64,000 bases of DNA from UBA7672 sp047601145 (GCA_047601145.1 JASGJW010000003.1:930001-994000); one strand, 5' to 3'; shown: positions 18,621-27,497, counted from the stretch's first letter. The notes: generated by a model from the letters alone, not told the origin. Made by a program: numbers and translations.

Positions 18621-19904
18621 ATGCCGTCCTCTTTGCAATCCCTCTGGAATGACGCGCTGGGCTTCGCGTTCTACTACCCGCTTTTCATGTCCTGGCTCTG
18701 GATGGCAGGCGCGACCGTGTTCTGGTGGCAGAACGAGCGGGGCACGCCGCCTGCGAACCAGCCCGTGCGCCGGCCAGACTCGCCGCCGGTCTCGGTGCTG
18801 ATCCCCTGCTACAATGAAGGCGACAACGCCGAGGAAACGATCACCGCCGCTCTCGCGCTCGACTATCCGGACTTCGAGGTCATCGCCATCAATGACGGCA
18901 GCCGCGACAACACCGGCGCCGTGCTCGATCGCCTTGCGGCGCATCACCCGGGCCTGCGCGTCGTTCACCTCGCGCAGAACCAGGGCAAGGCCATGGCGCT
19001 GCAGGCCGGCGCGCTGCTTGCTCGCAACGACATCCTGATCTGCATCGACGGCGACGCGCTGCTCGACCCGCATTGCGCCCACTGGATGGCAAAACATTTC
19101 GTTGATGACCCCGGTGTCGCCGCGGTCACGGGCAACCCGCGGATCCGCAACCGTTCGACCCTGCTCGGCCGGCTCCAGGTCGGCGAGTTCTCGTCGATCG
19201 TTGGTCTCATCAAGCGCGCGCAGAAGACCTTTGGTGCGCTGTTCACCGTCTCAGGCGTCATCACCGCATTCCGGCGCCCGGCCGTCCATTCCGTCGGCTA
19301 CTGGAGCGCTGACATGCTGACCGAGGACATCGACATCACCTGGAAGCTCCAGCGCGCTGGCTGGCGCGTGAAGTTCGAGCCGAACGCGCTGGTCTGGATT
19401 CTGATGCCGGAAACGCTGCGTGGTTTGTGGAAGCAGCGGTTGCGCTGGGCCAAGGGCGGGGCTCAGGTGCTGCTCAAGAATTTCGGCGTCTTCGGCCATC
19501 TCTCGCAGAGCCAGATGTGGCCGCTGCTTCTCGAGATGTGCGCGAGCGTGCTCTGGGCCTACCAGATGCTGCTGCTCGTCATTCTCTGGCCGCTGTCGAT
19601 GCTGTTTCCGCAACTGGGCCTCGGCCCGACGGATGCGCCCTTCATTCCCGAGAATGGCGGGCTGTTGCTGGCCGCCACCTGCCTCGTGCAGTTCGCATTC
19701 TCGATGTGGCTGGACAGCCGCTACGACCGCGGCCTCGGGAAATACTACTACTGGATTATCTGGTACCCCCTCGCCTACTGGATCATCTCAACCGCCGCGA
19801 CCATAGCCGCCTATCCGGCCGTCCTGTCCCAGCGCCCGGGCCGTCGCGCCCGCTGGGTCAGCCCGGATCGTGGCGTGCGGCCACCTGGAGGTTTTGGCAG
19901 TTAA
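18621..19904 (+). CDS. pgaC: Poly-beta-1,6-N-acetylglucosamine synthase PgaC
   Basis: A 427-residue processive family 2 glycosyltransferase. An N-terminal membrane segment is followed by the cytosolic catalytic domain: VSVLIPCYNEGDN, NDGSRDN, the DxD-type ICIDGDALLD, the acceptor/base motif LTEDIDITWKL and the QRLRWAKGG motif of processive enzymes. At least three C-terminal membrane helices follow. It polymerises UDP-GlcNAc at the inner membrane together with PgaD, whose gene comes next. Sizes and order match the pgaBCD part of known pgaABCD operons. Confidence 0.95.
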   Translation: MPSSLQSLWNDALGFAFYYPLFMSWLWMAGATVFWWQNERGTPPANQPVRRPDSPPVSVLIPCYNEGDNAEETITAALALDYPDFEVIAINDGSRDNTGAVLDRLAAHHPGLRVVHLAQNQGKAMALQAGALLARNDILICIDGDALLDPHCAHWMAKHFVDDPGVAAVTGNPRIRNRSTLLGRLQVGEFSSIVGLIKRAQKTFGALFTVSGVITAFRRPAVHSVGYWSADMLTEDIDITWKLQRAGWRVKFEPNALVWILMPETLRGLWKQRLRWAKGGAQVLLKNFGVFGHLSQSQMWPLLLEMCASVLWAYQMLLLVILWPLSMLFPQLGLGPTDAPFIPENGGLLLAATCLVQFAFSMWLDSRYDRGLGKYYYWIIWYPLAYWIISTAATIAAYPAVLSQRPGRRARWVSPDRGVRPPGGFGS

Positions 19905-20020
19905 CCACCCCATTCTGTATGGATTTTCATGAGGCCGACACACGGCCGTAAGCACTGCACCCCTAGATCACGCTTGAAACCTTCGGGAGCGATCGCCGGC
20001 AGCCCGGCATCGGGACGGAC

Positions 20021-20515
20021 ATTAGCAACCAGCTCATCATCGACGTTCGCCACAAGCTTCCCTGGCGCCAGCGACTCGCATCGGACACCGGCACGGCCGG
20101 CCTGTGGATGGCATGGCTGTGGCTTTGCCGCTCGGGCGTCGGTGTCTTCGGGCTGCTCCGTGTGGCAGCCACGCATCCCGCCACCCTCAGCCTGCTCGCA
20201 GCCGGATCCGCCGCCGTGCTCGTCCGCGGCGCGTTGACTATCGGCGGCGCCAGCAGCGCGCTGTGGCTGTGGAACAAGATCACCGGAAGCCGTCAGGAAG
20301 ATGCGACGGCGCCCACCCCGAACTACGCCGCCTATTTCGGCATCAGCGATCCGCAGCTTCATCGCTGCCGGTCGGCACAGGTCTGCATCGTCCATCACGA
20401 TGCCGACGGACGCATCCTTGCGATCGAAACCGAGACGCCCCGCCCTCCGACGGCGGCGGACGTCTCGGGGCCGACCGATGGCGCCGAAGCCCCGCAGCTC
20501 CAGCACGCCGCCTGA
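20021..20515 (+). CDS. pgaD: PgaD-like subunit with apparent non-AUG start
   Basis: The product has two membrane helices followed by a cytosolic tail, as expected for PgaD, the partner PgaC needs for synthase activity. The first ATG (20108) falls inside helix 1 and would remove the conserved-looking lead-in NQLIIDVRHKLPWRQRLASD. The frame is open back to a TAG at 19964 but contains no ATG, GTG or TTG upstream; ATT at 20021 would give 164 residues and has GGGACGG just before it. ATC at 20009 is the other option. The start is therefore uncertain: a rare start codon, or a sequence error. It ends 20 bases from the convergent TetR gene. Confidence 0.75.
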   Translation: MSNQLIIDVRHKLPWRQRLASDTGTAGLWMAWLWLCRSGVGVFGLLRVAATHPATLSLLAAGSAAVLVRGALTIGGASSALWLWNKITGSRQEDATAPTPNYAAYFGISDPQLHRCRSAQVCIVHHDADGRILAIETETPRPPTAADVSGPTDGAEAPQLQHAA

Positions 20516-20535
20516 GCGCCAAGCGGCAGGCCATG

Positions 20536-21273
20536 CTATTTCAACTTTGATCCCGCGCCGATTTCGTCGATCTGGCGGTCGATCATCGCGAGCAGGACTT
20601 TCAGTTCGCCCCCCCCTATCTGCCGCCATCCGGCAAGCTGCAGCAGGATCGGTCGCCCCGGCTGGAACATCGTCGCGTTCGAGATGAGCCAGATCGCGCG
20701 TATCCGTGCGCTCGCGGCGTCGTAGTCGCCGGCGACCGAGATAAGCTGGGCGACAAGGTCGATGCCGGGGGACCATAGCTGTTTCTGGAGAATCTCGAGG
20801 CCCTTGCTGGTCTCGTTCATCTGCCTCGCAACGAACATCGCCCAGGTCGGCGCTTCCTTCGATCCGGTAAGCAGGATGGCGAGCGCATGCATCAGCGCCT
20901 TGAGCTGCACGCGCGCTGCTTGTGCTGAAGGACGGGAGGCCAGAACCGCAAGGGCCTGCTCGGCGATGGCATCCGTCTGCGCGCGATAGCGGTCGACCAC
21001 CGACTCCGCGCATGCCCGGTAGAGATCTTCCTTGCCGCCGAAATAATACTGCAGCGCCGGAAGATTGACGCCGGCCGCATCGGCGATCTCGCGCGTGGTC
21101 GCATTCTTGAAGCCGTTTCGCGCGAACGCTTCGAGCGCGACTGTCAGGATGCGCTCGCGCACCGCCTCGCCTTTCGGCGTCAGCGCCAGCGCAACCTGGG
21201 CCTCGGCCGCAGGCTTCGCGCGCTTCACGCCGGAGGGCGACTTCGGCGTCTTCGCCGTCCTGGTCCGCACCAA
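20536..21273 (-). CDS. TetR-family regulator (CecR/DUF1956-like)
   Basis: A regulator of about 245 residues. The frame is open far upstream, but AAGGAG at 21283-21288 (on the minus strand) supports TTG 21273 or GTG 21270 as start. A basic, Pro-rich leader precedes the helix-turn-helix: ILTVALEAFARNGFKNATTREIADAAGVN with LPALQYYFGGKEDLYRAC. The C-terminal domain, with AILLTGSKEAPTWAMFVARQ, resembles the DUF1956 group. The gene is divergent from the copper-monooxygenase-like gene over a 277-base intergenic region and likely controls it, itself, or both. Confidence 0.85.
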   Translation of the reverse strand: MVRTRTAKTPKSPSGVKRAKPAAEAQVALALTPKGEAVRERILTVALEAFARNGFKNATTREIADAAGVNLPALQYYFGGKEDLYRACAESVVDRYRAQTDAIAEQALAVLASRPSAQAARVQLKALMHALAILLTGSKEAPTWAMFVARQMNETSKGLEILQKQLWSPGIDLVAQLISVAGDYDAASARIRAIWLISNATMFQPGRPILLQLAGWRQIGGGELKVLLAMIDRQIDEIGAGSKLK

Positions 21274-21414
21274 GTCACAAACTCCTTCGCCGACGCAGGC
21301 CGATGTCGGCCGTCGCGTGCATGTTTCTAACAGCCGCCCGTTGCATGCCGCAACGGAAGACCCACGCATGTCCGTCCGCTCCCAGCTCAACACGTTTGAG
21401 AGAACAACAAAATA

Positions 21415-21449
21415 TATCAGTTGATAGGGTTTTTCTTCTGGGCGATGCT
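21415..21449 (+). promoter_or_regulatory. Candidate promoter and operator of the PHM-like gene
   Basis: TTGATA (21421-21426), 17 bases, then GATGCT (21444-21449) reads toward the gene starting at 21551. The inverted repeat TATCA-GT-TGATA (21415-21426) overlaps the -35 element, where a repressor would block polymerase. The divergent TetR product is the obvious candidate. Arms are only 5 bp and the -10 is weak. Confidence 0.35.
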
Positions 21450-21550
21450 GCACGCTCGTAGAGTTGGACCGGCGTCTTGGTCGGCGGCAAACGAAAGCCC
21501 TATCGCCCCAGCGCACGGTCACAGCGGAGACAAGCCAAGGGAGCGAGCGG

Positions 21551-23566
21551 ATGTCTGACACTCGGAAGTCTGGCGACATGAAGGCGCGTTGGTTCGCGGG
21601 CGTTGCCGCGGTCGGCATCGCCACGGCACTTGCGGCAACCTACGTCTCCGCCGTCGCGACGCCGGATGCGACAGCCACACTGGTTCGTGTCGACAACTTC
21701 GAACTTTCCGACCAGGACTATTTCGCGCACCAGCTCTACCGCCTCAAGGACGCCAAGGCGGTTGCCCTTCTCGCCTATGCGAGCGGCGACAGCGAGATCG
21801 CCCGTGACGCGTCCAAGCTGATGGCGCTGAAAGCCGCCTACGAGTCACAGGGCGTCGCTTTCCTGGCGCTGGCTTCCCGCTCCGGCGACACGCGCGAGAA
21901 AGTCGCGAGCGACATGAGCAAGATCGGCCTCGATGTGCCGGTCCTGTTCGACTACGACCAGTTCGTCGCCGAACAGCTCAAAGTGGCCAACGCCGGCGAA
22001 GTCTTCGTCATCAATCCGAAGGGCTGGACCGTCGCCTATCGTGGCCCGGTCGCGGGCGCCAAGGGCGAGGCCTGGGCAAAGGATGCGATCATGGCCGTCA
22101 GCGAGGGCCGGTCGGTTGGAACGGCGATCCGCCCGGCCAAGGGCGGCGCAATCACGATCGCGGCGCGCTCGCAGGACATCTCCTACGCCAAGACTATTGC
22201 CCCGATCATCCAGGCGAAATGCACGACCTGCCACCAGCCGGGCGGCGTCGGCCCCATGCCGCTCAACACCTATGAGCAAGTGCAAGCGTTCGCCCCGATG
22301 ATCCGCGAAGCTATCCGGACACAGCGCATGCCGCCCTCCGCCGCCGACGCCGCGGTCGGCCATTTCAAGGACGACATCCGCCTGACGTCAGACCAGAGAA
22401 AGTCGCTGGTCCACTGGGTCGAAGCAGGCGCCCCGCGCGGAGTGGGCGAGGACCCACTGGCGAAACTCAAATTCCAGGCGCCGGAATGGGCGATGGGCAA
22501 ACCCGATCTCATTGCCGAGTTCCCCGAAGCGAAGGTCAATGCCTCTGGCCTGATGCCTTACCAGTATCCCTCAAAGGACAATGTCTTCAGTGAAGGCCGT
22601 TGGCTGAAGGCTGTCTCGTTCCGCTACTCGGACCGGCAGGCGGTGCACCACACGATCGCTCGCGCTGTCTCCTCGACCAAGGCCGACAAGACGAAGGAAA
22701 CGAACGAGGACCTGATGCTGCCTGGCTATGTCCCGGGCCGTCCGGACAACCCGGTCGCTGACGACAGCGGCACGTTCATTCCCGCCAACAGCGCGCTGTC
22801 GCTGCAGCAGCACTACCAGCCCTATGGCAAGGAATCGAACGTCACGACGCAAATCGGCTTCTACTTCTATCCAAAGGGAGAGGCCCCGAAATACGTGTCG
22901 CGCGCCTATGGCATTCTCGACTTCAACATCGAGATCCCAGCCGGCGACGCGCACCACCAGGAAATGGCCTACATCGCCTTTCCTGAGGATGCGCTGCTCC
23001 TGGGGCTGACGCCGCACGCCCACGCACGCGGCGCCTCATCGAAAGTGTCGATCGAGTATCCCGACGGGAAGGAACAGCTGCTGCTGGCGCTGCCGCGCTA
23101 CGACTTCAACTGGCAGCACACCTATTATCTGGATAAACCAATCTCCATACCTGCGGGATCGAAGATCATCTCGCGCTGGATTTACGACAACTCGACCGGC
23201 AACCCGTCCAATCCCGATCCGAAACGCACGGTGCCGTGGGGCGAGCAGACGACCGAGGAGATGCTTGCCAACTACGTCCACTATCGCTGGGTTGGGGAAA
23301 CCGCCCAGAACCCGCGCGAGGACTATGAGAAGGAACTCAAGGCCGGGATGATGATGGGCGTCCTCGATACATCGCTGGACGGCAAGCTGCAGCCAGCAGA
23401 ACTCAGCGGCCCCGTTGGCAAGCGGATCGGCGCGGCCATGGCGATGCTCGACACCGACAAGGACGGCGCGCTGTCGCAGAACGAGATCAACGTGGCGATG
23501 AAGGGCATCAAGCTGTTCGGCGGCGGGTCCACCGAAACGCCGCCGCCAGCCCCGGCTAAGAACTAG
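21551..23566 (+). CDS. Secreted redoxin-like/cytochrome c/PHM-like copper protein
   Basis: A 671-residue multidomain protein. ATG 21551 follows AGGGAG; a signal anchor spans about residues 17-36. Residues 45-200 look like a redoxin fold but have no cysteine. A cytochrome c haem motif CTTCH follows at 224-228. The central part resembles the copper type II ascorbate-dependent monooxygenase (PHM) core: His366-His367, His421, His489-Ala-His491 and Met571 match the order of its CuH and CuM ligands. Two EF-hand-like loops (DTSLDGKLQ and DTDKDGALS, the latter from Asp634) end it. Likely a periplasmic redox enzyme of unknown substrate. The divergent TetR gene suggests inducible expression. Confidence 0.82.
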   Translation: MSDTRKSGDMKARWFAGVAAVGIATALAATYVSAVATPDATATLVRVDNFELSDQDYFAHQLYRLKDAKAVALLAYASGDSEIARDASKLMALKAAYESQGVAFLALASRSGDTREKVASDMSKIGLDVPVLFDYDQFVAEQLKVANAGEVFVINPKGWTVAYRGPVAGAKGEAWAKDAIMAVSEGRSVGTAIRPAKGGAITIAARSQDISYAKTIAPIIQAKCTTCHQPGGVGPMPLNTYEQVQAFAPMIREAIRTQRMPPSAADAAVGHFKDDIRLTSDQRKSLVHWVEAGAPRGVGEDPLAKLKFQAPEWAMGKPDLIAEFPEAKVNASGLMPYQYPSKDNVFSEGRWLKAVSFRYSDRQAVHHTIARAVSSTKADKTKETNEDLMLPGYVPGRPDNPVADDSGTFIPANSALSLQQHYQPYGKESNVTTQIGFYFYPKGEAPKYVSRAYGILDFNIEIPAGDAHHQEMAYIAFPEDALLLGLTPHAHARGASSKVSIEYPDGKEQLLLALPRYDFNWQHTYYLDKPISIPAGSKIISRWIYDNSTGNPSNPDPKRTVPWGEQTTEEMLANYVHYRWVGETAQNPREDYEKELKAGMMMGVLDTSLDGKLQPAELSGPVGKRIGAAMAMLDTDKDGALSQNEINVAMKGIKLFGGGSTETPPPAPAKN

Positions 23567-23584
23567 GCCGAAACAAACAAACGC

Positions 23585-23612
23585 GGGCGGCCGCACTCTG
23601 CTGCGGCCGCCC
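23585..23612 (-). terminator. Bidirectional hairpin, best as minus-strand terminator
   Basis: An 11-bp stem GGGCGGCCGCA / TGCGGCCGCCC encloses the loop CTCTGC; flanking ACGC and GCGT can extend it past a small bulge. On the minus strand it is followed by GTTTGTTTGTTT, a T-rich tail. It lies between the convergent PHM-like gene and the small minus-strand membrane protein gene and can serve both. Confidence 0.7.
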
Positions 23613-23617
23613 GTGCG

Positions 23618-23818
23618 TCATCGACTCCGCGCTTTCTTCTTTAGATCGCGCCACTTCGAAACTGCGCCGAGACAAAAAAACAAACCGTACAGGAATGGTG
23701 GCGCGTACCAGCCCCAACTCCCGGTAACCAAAGTGACGGCAACGATGTAGGCAAACGGGATCGACACCCCCAGAAAGAGTCCCGCCGCTAAACACTTCAA
23801 GACTGATCGCCGAGCCAT
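23618..23818 (-). CDS. Small two-helix membrane protein
   Basis: A 66-residue product with two hydrophobic segments (about 6-30 and 37-52), a basic N-terminus (MARRS) and a very basic tail (KWRDLKKKARSR), as in a small inner-membrane protein with both ends inside. I recognise no family. A good hairpin with T-rich tail lies directly after its stop, which supports a real transcript. The ribosome site is weak (AAGG a few bases before the ATG). Confidence 0.5.
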   Translation of the reverse strand: MARRSVLKCLAAGLFLGVSIPFAYIVAVTLVTGSWGWYAPPFLYGLFFCLGAVSKWRDLKKKARSR

Positions 23819-23986
23819 GGCGCCTTCAGCTTACTTCTTGCGGTCTTCTCTTTTTCGCGTCGATCGTAGCTGACTCGCTCCCGGTTTTCATTGAAGCTTC
23901 GCGCCTCAAGTGGACGGAGAATTTCCACGACAGGTGGGCTCAATTCCGCGTCTCAACGGCAACAAGACCGGAGACCTATTTCTCCC

Positions 23987-24061
<75 letters not shown>

Positions 24062-24241
24062 GTTCAGGGAGAGGCGGAGAGTTAGTGAAATTGGGCCCGG
24101 AAAGCAACAGCCGGATTCGGCCTTGTTTTGACGCAGTTCAAGCCGTTTCCGGCCCCTGTCATAGCTCCCCCAAGCGCCTGTTTGCCGCGCCTTTTCTGGC
24201 GTTGCGTGGCCTACGGAAAGCCGCTATAGGCCCCGCTCCGT

Positions 24242-24318
24242 CGGAGTATAGCTCAGCCTGGTAGAGCGCTTGCTTCGGGAGCAAGAGGTCGTTGGTTCGA
24301 ATCCAGCTACTCCGACCA
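24242..24318 (+). tRNA. tRNA-Pro (CGG)
   Basis: Acceptor stem CGGAGTA / TACTCCG, discriminator A and an encoded CCA at 24316-24318; D-arm AGCTCAGCCTGGTAGAGC; T-loop GGTTCGAATCC. The anticodon stem CTTGC / GCAAG holds the loop TTCGGGA with anticodon CGG at 24276-24278, which reads CCG. Confidence 0.95.
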
Positions 24319-24424
24319 GGAACGCTCCCACCCCATAAACCAAGGCAAAACGCGCAGCGGTTCCGCAGCGGGCCGTTTGCCGTTAAGGCTTGTGCGCCCC
24401 GGTGAGGGGCGGCGGAGATCCGGC

Positions 24425-26188
24425 ATGAGAACCTTCCTGCTCACCTTCCTTGGCGGCCTCGCCGCGCTGGTGGTGTTCTTCGTCCTAATCCCGCTCGTCC
24501 TGATCCTGTCCTTCGTGCCGTCGGGCGAACCAGCCAAGGCGCACAACGCCGTGCTTGAGATCGACCTGCGCAACAGCGGCCCGGACCAGCCGGCAGCCGA
24601 CGCGCTCAACGCCGTGTTCTCCGGCGACTCCTTCGTCGAAACCCTCCTGCGCCTCAACGCAGCCGTCGATGATCCGGATGTCAAAGGCGTCTTCGTGCGC
24701 GCCGCGGAGAGCGGCCTCGGCTCGTCCCGCGCCGAGGAACTGCGTCAGGCCTTCCTGCGCCTCAAGGCGAAGGGCAAGTTCATCATCGCCCACAGCCAGG
24801 GCTTCCTCGCTTCCGGTCCGGCTGTTTATCGCGCCATTTCCGCCGCCGACGAGATCTGGATCCAGCCCGGCACCTCGTTCGAGACACCGGGCATCACCTT
24901 CGAGACGATGTTCCTCGGCGGCGCGCTGGAAAAGCTGAAGGTCGATCCCGAGATCGAGCAGTTCTACGAATACAAGAACGCCGCCGACGTCTACAAGCAA
25001 AAGGGCTACACGCCCGCCCATGCCCGCGCGATGACCGAGCTGGCCGCCAGCGTCTGGGGCCACTCAATCGCCGACATCGCCGCCGACAGAAAAACCGATC
25101 CGGCGACCATGCGTGCGCTGCTGGAAGCCAGCCCCTACCCGGCCGAGGAAGCCGTGAAGCTCAAGCTGGTCGACCGGCTGGGCTATCCTGAAGAAGCCGC
25201 CGCAGCCGCCGAGAAACGCGCCGGTGGTGAGCTCCTTGCGATCAACGAGTATCATCCGGGACATCGTGGCGGCCGCGCCGTCATCGCCGTCGTCGGCGGT
25301 GAAGGCGACATCATCACTGGCAAGGGCGGCCCCAGCGGCTTCCTATCGCTCGGCACGCCAGTCTTCGCCTCCGACCGCATCGCCGGCGAGATGCTGGATC
25401 TGGCGAAGGACAAGAGCATCGACGCGGTCGTCTTCCGCATCGACTCCGGCGGCGGCTCGGCCACCGCATCGGACCAGATCTGGGCCGCGGTGAAGAAGCT
25501 GCGCGAGTCCGGCAAGAAGGTCGTCGTCTCGATGGGCTCGATGGCGGCTTCAGGCGGCTACTATGTCGCCGCCGGCGCGGACGAGATCATCTCCACGCGC
25601 TCCACCATCACCGGCTCGATAGGCGTCTTCGGCGGCAAATTCGCCATCGCCGATGCGCTGCGCCAGTTCGGCGTCAACCCGCAGGAAGTGCGCGTCGGCG
25701 GCGAGTTCGCCTCGGCCTACTCTTCCGACAAGTTCACGCCTGCCCAGCGCGCCAAGCTCCTCGAAGGCCTGCAGGGCGTCTATGACCGCTTCACCGGCCT
25801 CGTCGCCGAGGGCCGCAAGCTGCCGCTGCAGAAGGTGCAGGAGATCGCGCGCGGCCGCGTCTGGTCTGGCGAAGACGGGCTCAAGAACGGGCTCGTCGAC
25901 AAGAATGGCGACCTGATCTTCGCGCTGGAGGAAGCCAGCCGCCTCGCCGGCTTCAAGCCCGAGGATGGCATGGACATCCGCATGACGATCCACCGCGCCT
26001 CGCCCTTCGAGCTGCTGACCAGCACGATGCTGCAAGCGAAGATCGCGGGCGTTCCGGAAAGCCGCATCGCGGAAGCCGCGGGCTCCATCGTCGGCCGCGA
26101 ACGCGCAAAGGTCCTGATCGGACAGCTGCGCCAGATGAGCCAGCAGTCCGGCGCCCAACTGTGGTCGCCGTCCGTTGTGGAACGTTAG
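24425..26188 (+). CDS. sppA: Signal peptide peptidase SppA, long (67K) type
   Basis: A 587-residue membrane-anchored serine protease that clears cleaved signal peptides from the inner membrane. The ATG at 24425 follows GGAG; one N-terminal helix (about 5-32) anchors it. It has the tandem two-domain form: the N-terminal domain supplies the lysine in EYKNAADVY (Lys184) and the C-terminal domain the nucleophile in MGSMAASGGYY (Ser376), matching the Ser-Lys dyad of E. coli SppA. Its stop is interlocked with that of the convergent metallo-hydrolase gene (TTAG at 26185-26188). Confidence 0.94.
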   Translation: MRTFLLTFLGGLAALVVFFVLIPLVLILSFVPSGEPAKAHNAVLEIDLRNSGPDQPAADALNAVFSGDSFVETLLRLNAAVDDPDVKGVFVRAAESGLGSSRAEELRQAFLRLKAKGKFIIAHSQGFLASGPAVYRAISAADEIWIQPGTSFETPGITFETMFLGGALEKLKVDPEIEQFYEYKNAADVYKQKGYTPAHARAMTELAASVWGHSIADIAADRKTDPATMRALLEASPYPAEEAVKLKLVDRLGYPEEAAAAAEKRAGGELLAINEYHPGHRGGRAVIAVVGGEGDIITGKGGPSGFLSLGTPVFASDRIAGEMLDLAKDKSIDAVVFRIDSGGGSATASDQIWAAVKKLRESGKKVVVSMGSMAASGGYYVAAGADEIISTRSTITGSIGVFGGKFAIADALRQFGVNPQEVRVGGEFASAYSSDKFTPAQRAKLLEGLQGVYDRFTGLVAEGRKLPLQKVQEIARGRVWSGEDGLKNGLVDKNGDLIFALEEASRLAGFKPEDGMDIRMTIHRASPFELLTSTMLQAKIAGVPESRIAEAAGSIVGRERAKVLIGQLRQMSQQSGAQLWSPSVVER

Positions 26189-27081
26189 GCCGACAGCTTG
26201 TAGTGCGTTGAGATGGTGAGCGGCCCGTCGGCGACAACGCGGCCCTCCTCGACCAGCTGGACCACATGCGCCAGCACTGAATGCGCCGCCGGAACGTGCA
26301 GCCGCTTGTCTACGTCCTTGTAGATGACCTTCACCATTTCCGGGATCAGCGTATCGCCTGCCTTCATCCGCTCCACGATCGCCGCCTCACGTGCACGGCG
26401 ATGCGCCGCATAGGCGTCAATGAACGGCGCAACGTCACTGACCGGCGGCCCATGCGTCGGCCACAGCGTTGAGAACCCACGCGCACGTATCTTGTCGAGG
26501 CTGGCGAAGTACTGCCGCATGTTCCCGTCTGGCGGCGAGATCACCGTGGTCGACCACCCCATGATATGATCGCCAGAGAAGAGCGCGTTCTCTTCCTTCA
26601 GCGCAAAGCAGACATGGTTCGACATGTGCCCTGGCGTGGCGATCGCCTCCAGCGTCCAGTCATTGGCCCCGAACACGTCGCCATCATTCACCAGCACGTC
26701 CGGCTTGAACCCGGCCTCGCCGCCCTCTTCCATCGTCACCTCGGCATGAGCGACGTTGGGATCCGGCCGGCCGTAAACCTTGCACCCCGCCCACGCCGCC
26801 AGAGGATGCGCCAGCGGCGAATGATCAAGATGCGTGTGCGTCGTGAAGACGTGGGTGACTTTCTCTTCGTCCAGCGCCCGCTTCAGCGCCTCGAAGTGCG
26901 CGTCGATTACCGGCCCGGGGTCGATCACGGCGACCTCGCCATTCCCGACGATGTAAACGCCGGTTCCGAGATAGGTGAACGGCCCTGGATTCTCTGCGAT
27001 GACACGCCGGATGCGGGGCGACACTCGCGCCACCTCGCCATACCTGAACAACAGATCGCGGACGAACGGGATGCCTGCCAC
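26185..27081 (-). CDS. Metallo-beta-lactamase-fold hydrolase (LACTB2-like)
   Basis: A 298-residue soluble protein with the metal-binding motif HTHLDHS, then PGHMSNHVCF and SGDHIMGW, and a C-terminal winged-helix-like extension, the arrangement seen in LACTB2/glyoxalase-II-like hydrolases. I chose GTG 27081, preceded by GGAG; this start overlaps the stop of the upstream DUF442 gene by one base (TAGTG). The frame is open further upstream in a different reading of that gene. A hydrolytic role on an unknown ester, thioester or nucleic acid is all that can be said. It converges on sppA with shared stop bases. Confidence 0.88.
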   Translation of the reverse strand: MAGIPFVRDLLFRYGEVARVSPRIRRVIAENPGPFTYLGTGVYIVGNGEVAVIDPGPVIDAHFEALKRALDEEKVTHVFTTHTHLDHSPLAHPLAAWAGCKVYGRPDPNVAHAEVTMEEGGEAGFKPDVLVNDGDVFGANDWTLEAIATPGHMSNHVCFALKEENALFSGDHIMGWSTTVISPPDGNMRQYFASLDKIRARGFSTLWPTHGPPVSDVAPFIDAYAAHRRAREAAIVERMKAGDTLIPEMVKVIYKDVDKRLHVPAAHSVLAHVVQLVEEGRVVADGPLTISTHYKLSA

Positions 27082-27497
27082 TATCGGGCTCCAACCTGTC
27101 TCAGTAGCCCGGCCAATGGTGCAAGATTGTAGCCGGCATCCGCCGCCGCCTGGACGATCTCGTTGGCCGGGGCGGCATTGTTTGCCTGGGCCAGCGCCCA
27201 CGCCGTCACCGACCGCGTCCCCGACCGGCAATAAGCCAGCGTCTTGCCCCGGGCCGCCATCACGGCCTTCACCGCCTCCGCGGTCGGCTGCCCTACAAAC
27301 GGAGCATAGACATAGCTCAGCCCTACGGCCTTCGCGGCGGCCTCGGCTTCTGTGGATGTCGGCTGGTCGGGCCCCTCGCCATCGGGGCGATTGTTGATGA
27401 TGTGGGTGAACCCCAGCGCGGCGATATCGGCGAAATCGTCCAGTTCCAGCTGGGGAGCAACCGCAAACTGTTCCGTGACCTGCCTGATATCGGCCAT
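27081..27497 (-). CDS. DUF442/TIGR01244 phosphatase-like protein
   Basis: A 138-residue protein of the beta-lactamase-hydrolase-like phosphatase family. It has the leader FAVAPQLELDDFADIAALGF, then IINNRPDGEGPDQP, and the P-loop AYCRSGTRS, which matches the CX5R signature of cysteine phosphatases and rhodanese-like enzymes. The ATG at 27497 follows AGGAG. This family is often fused or adjacent to metallo-beta-lactamase-fold persulfide dioxygenases, and here it is coupled to such a gene (TAGTG). A sulfur-handling or phosphatase role is inference. Confidence 0.87.
   Translation of the reverse strand: MADIRQVTEQFAVAPQLELDDFADIAALGFTHIINNRPDGEGPDQPTSTEAEAAAKAVGLSYVYAPFVGQPTAEAVKAVMAARGKTLAYCRSGTRSVTAWALAQANNAAPANEIVQAAADAGYNLAPLAGLLRQVGAR

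Noticed and set aside
19929..20237. ATG 19929 as start of pgaD by frameshift
   Set aside because: The frame from 19929 reads Pro/Ser/Arg-rich nonsense; the PgaD-like sequence lies in another frame that is closed by TAG 19964.
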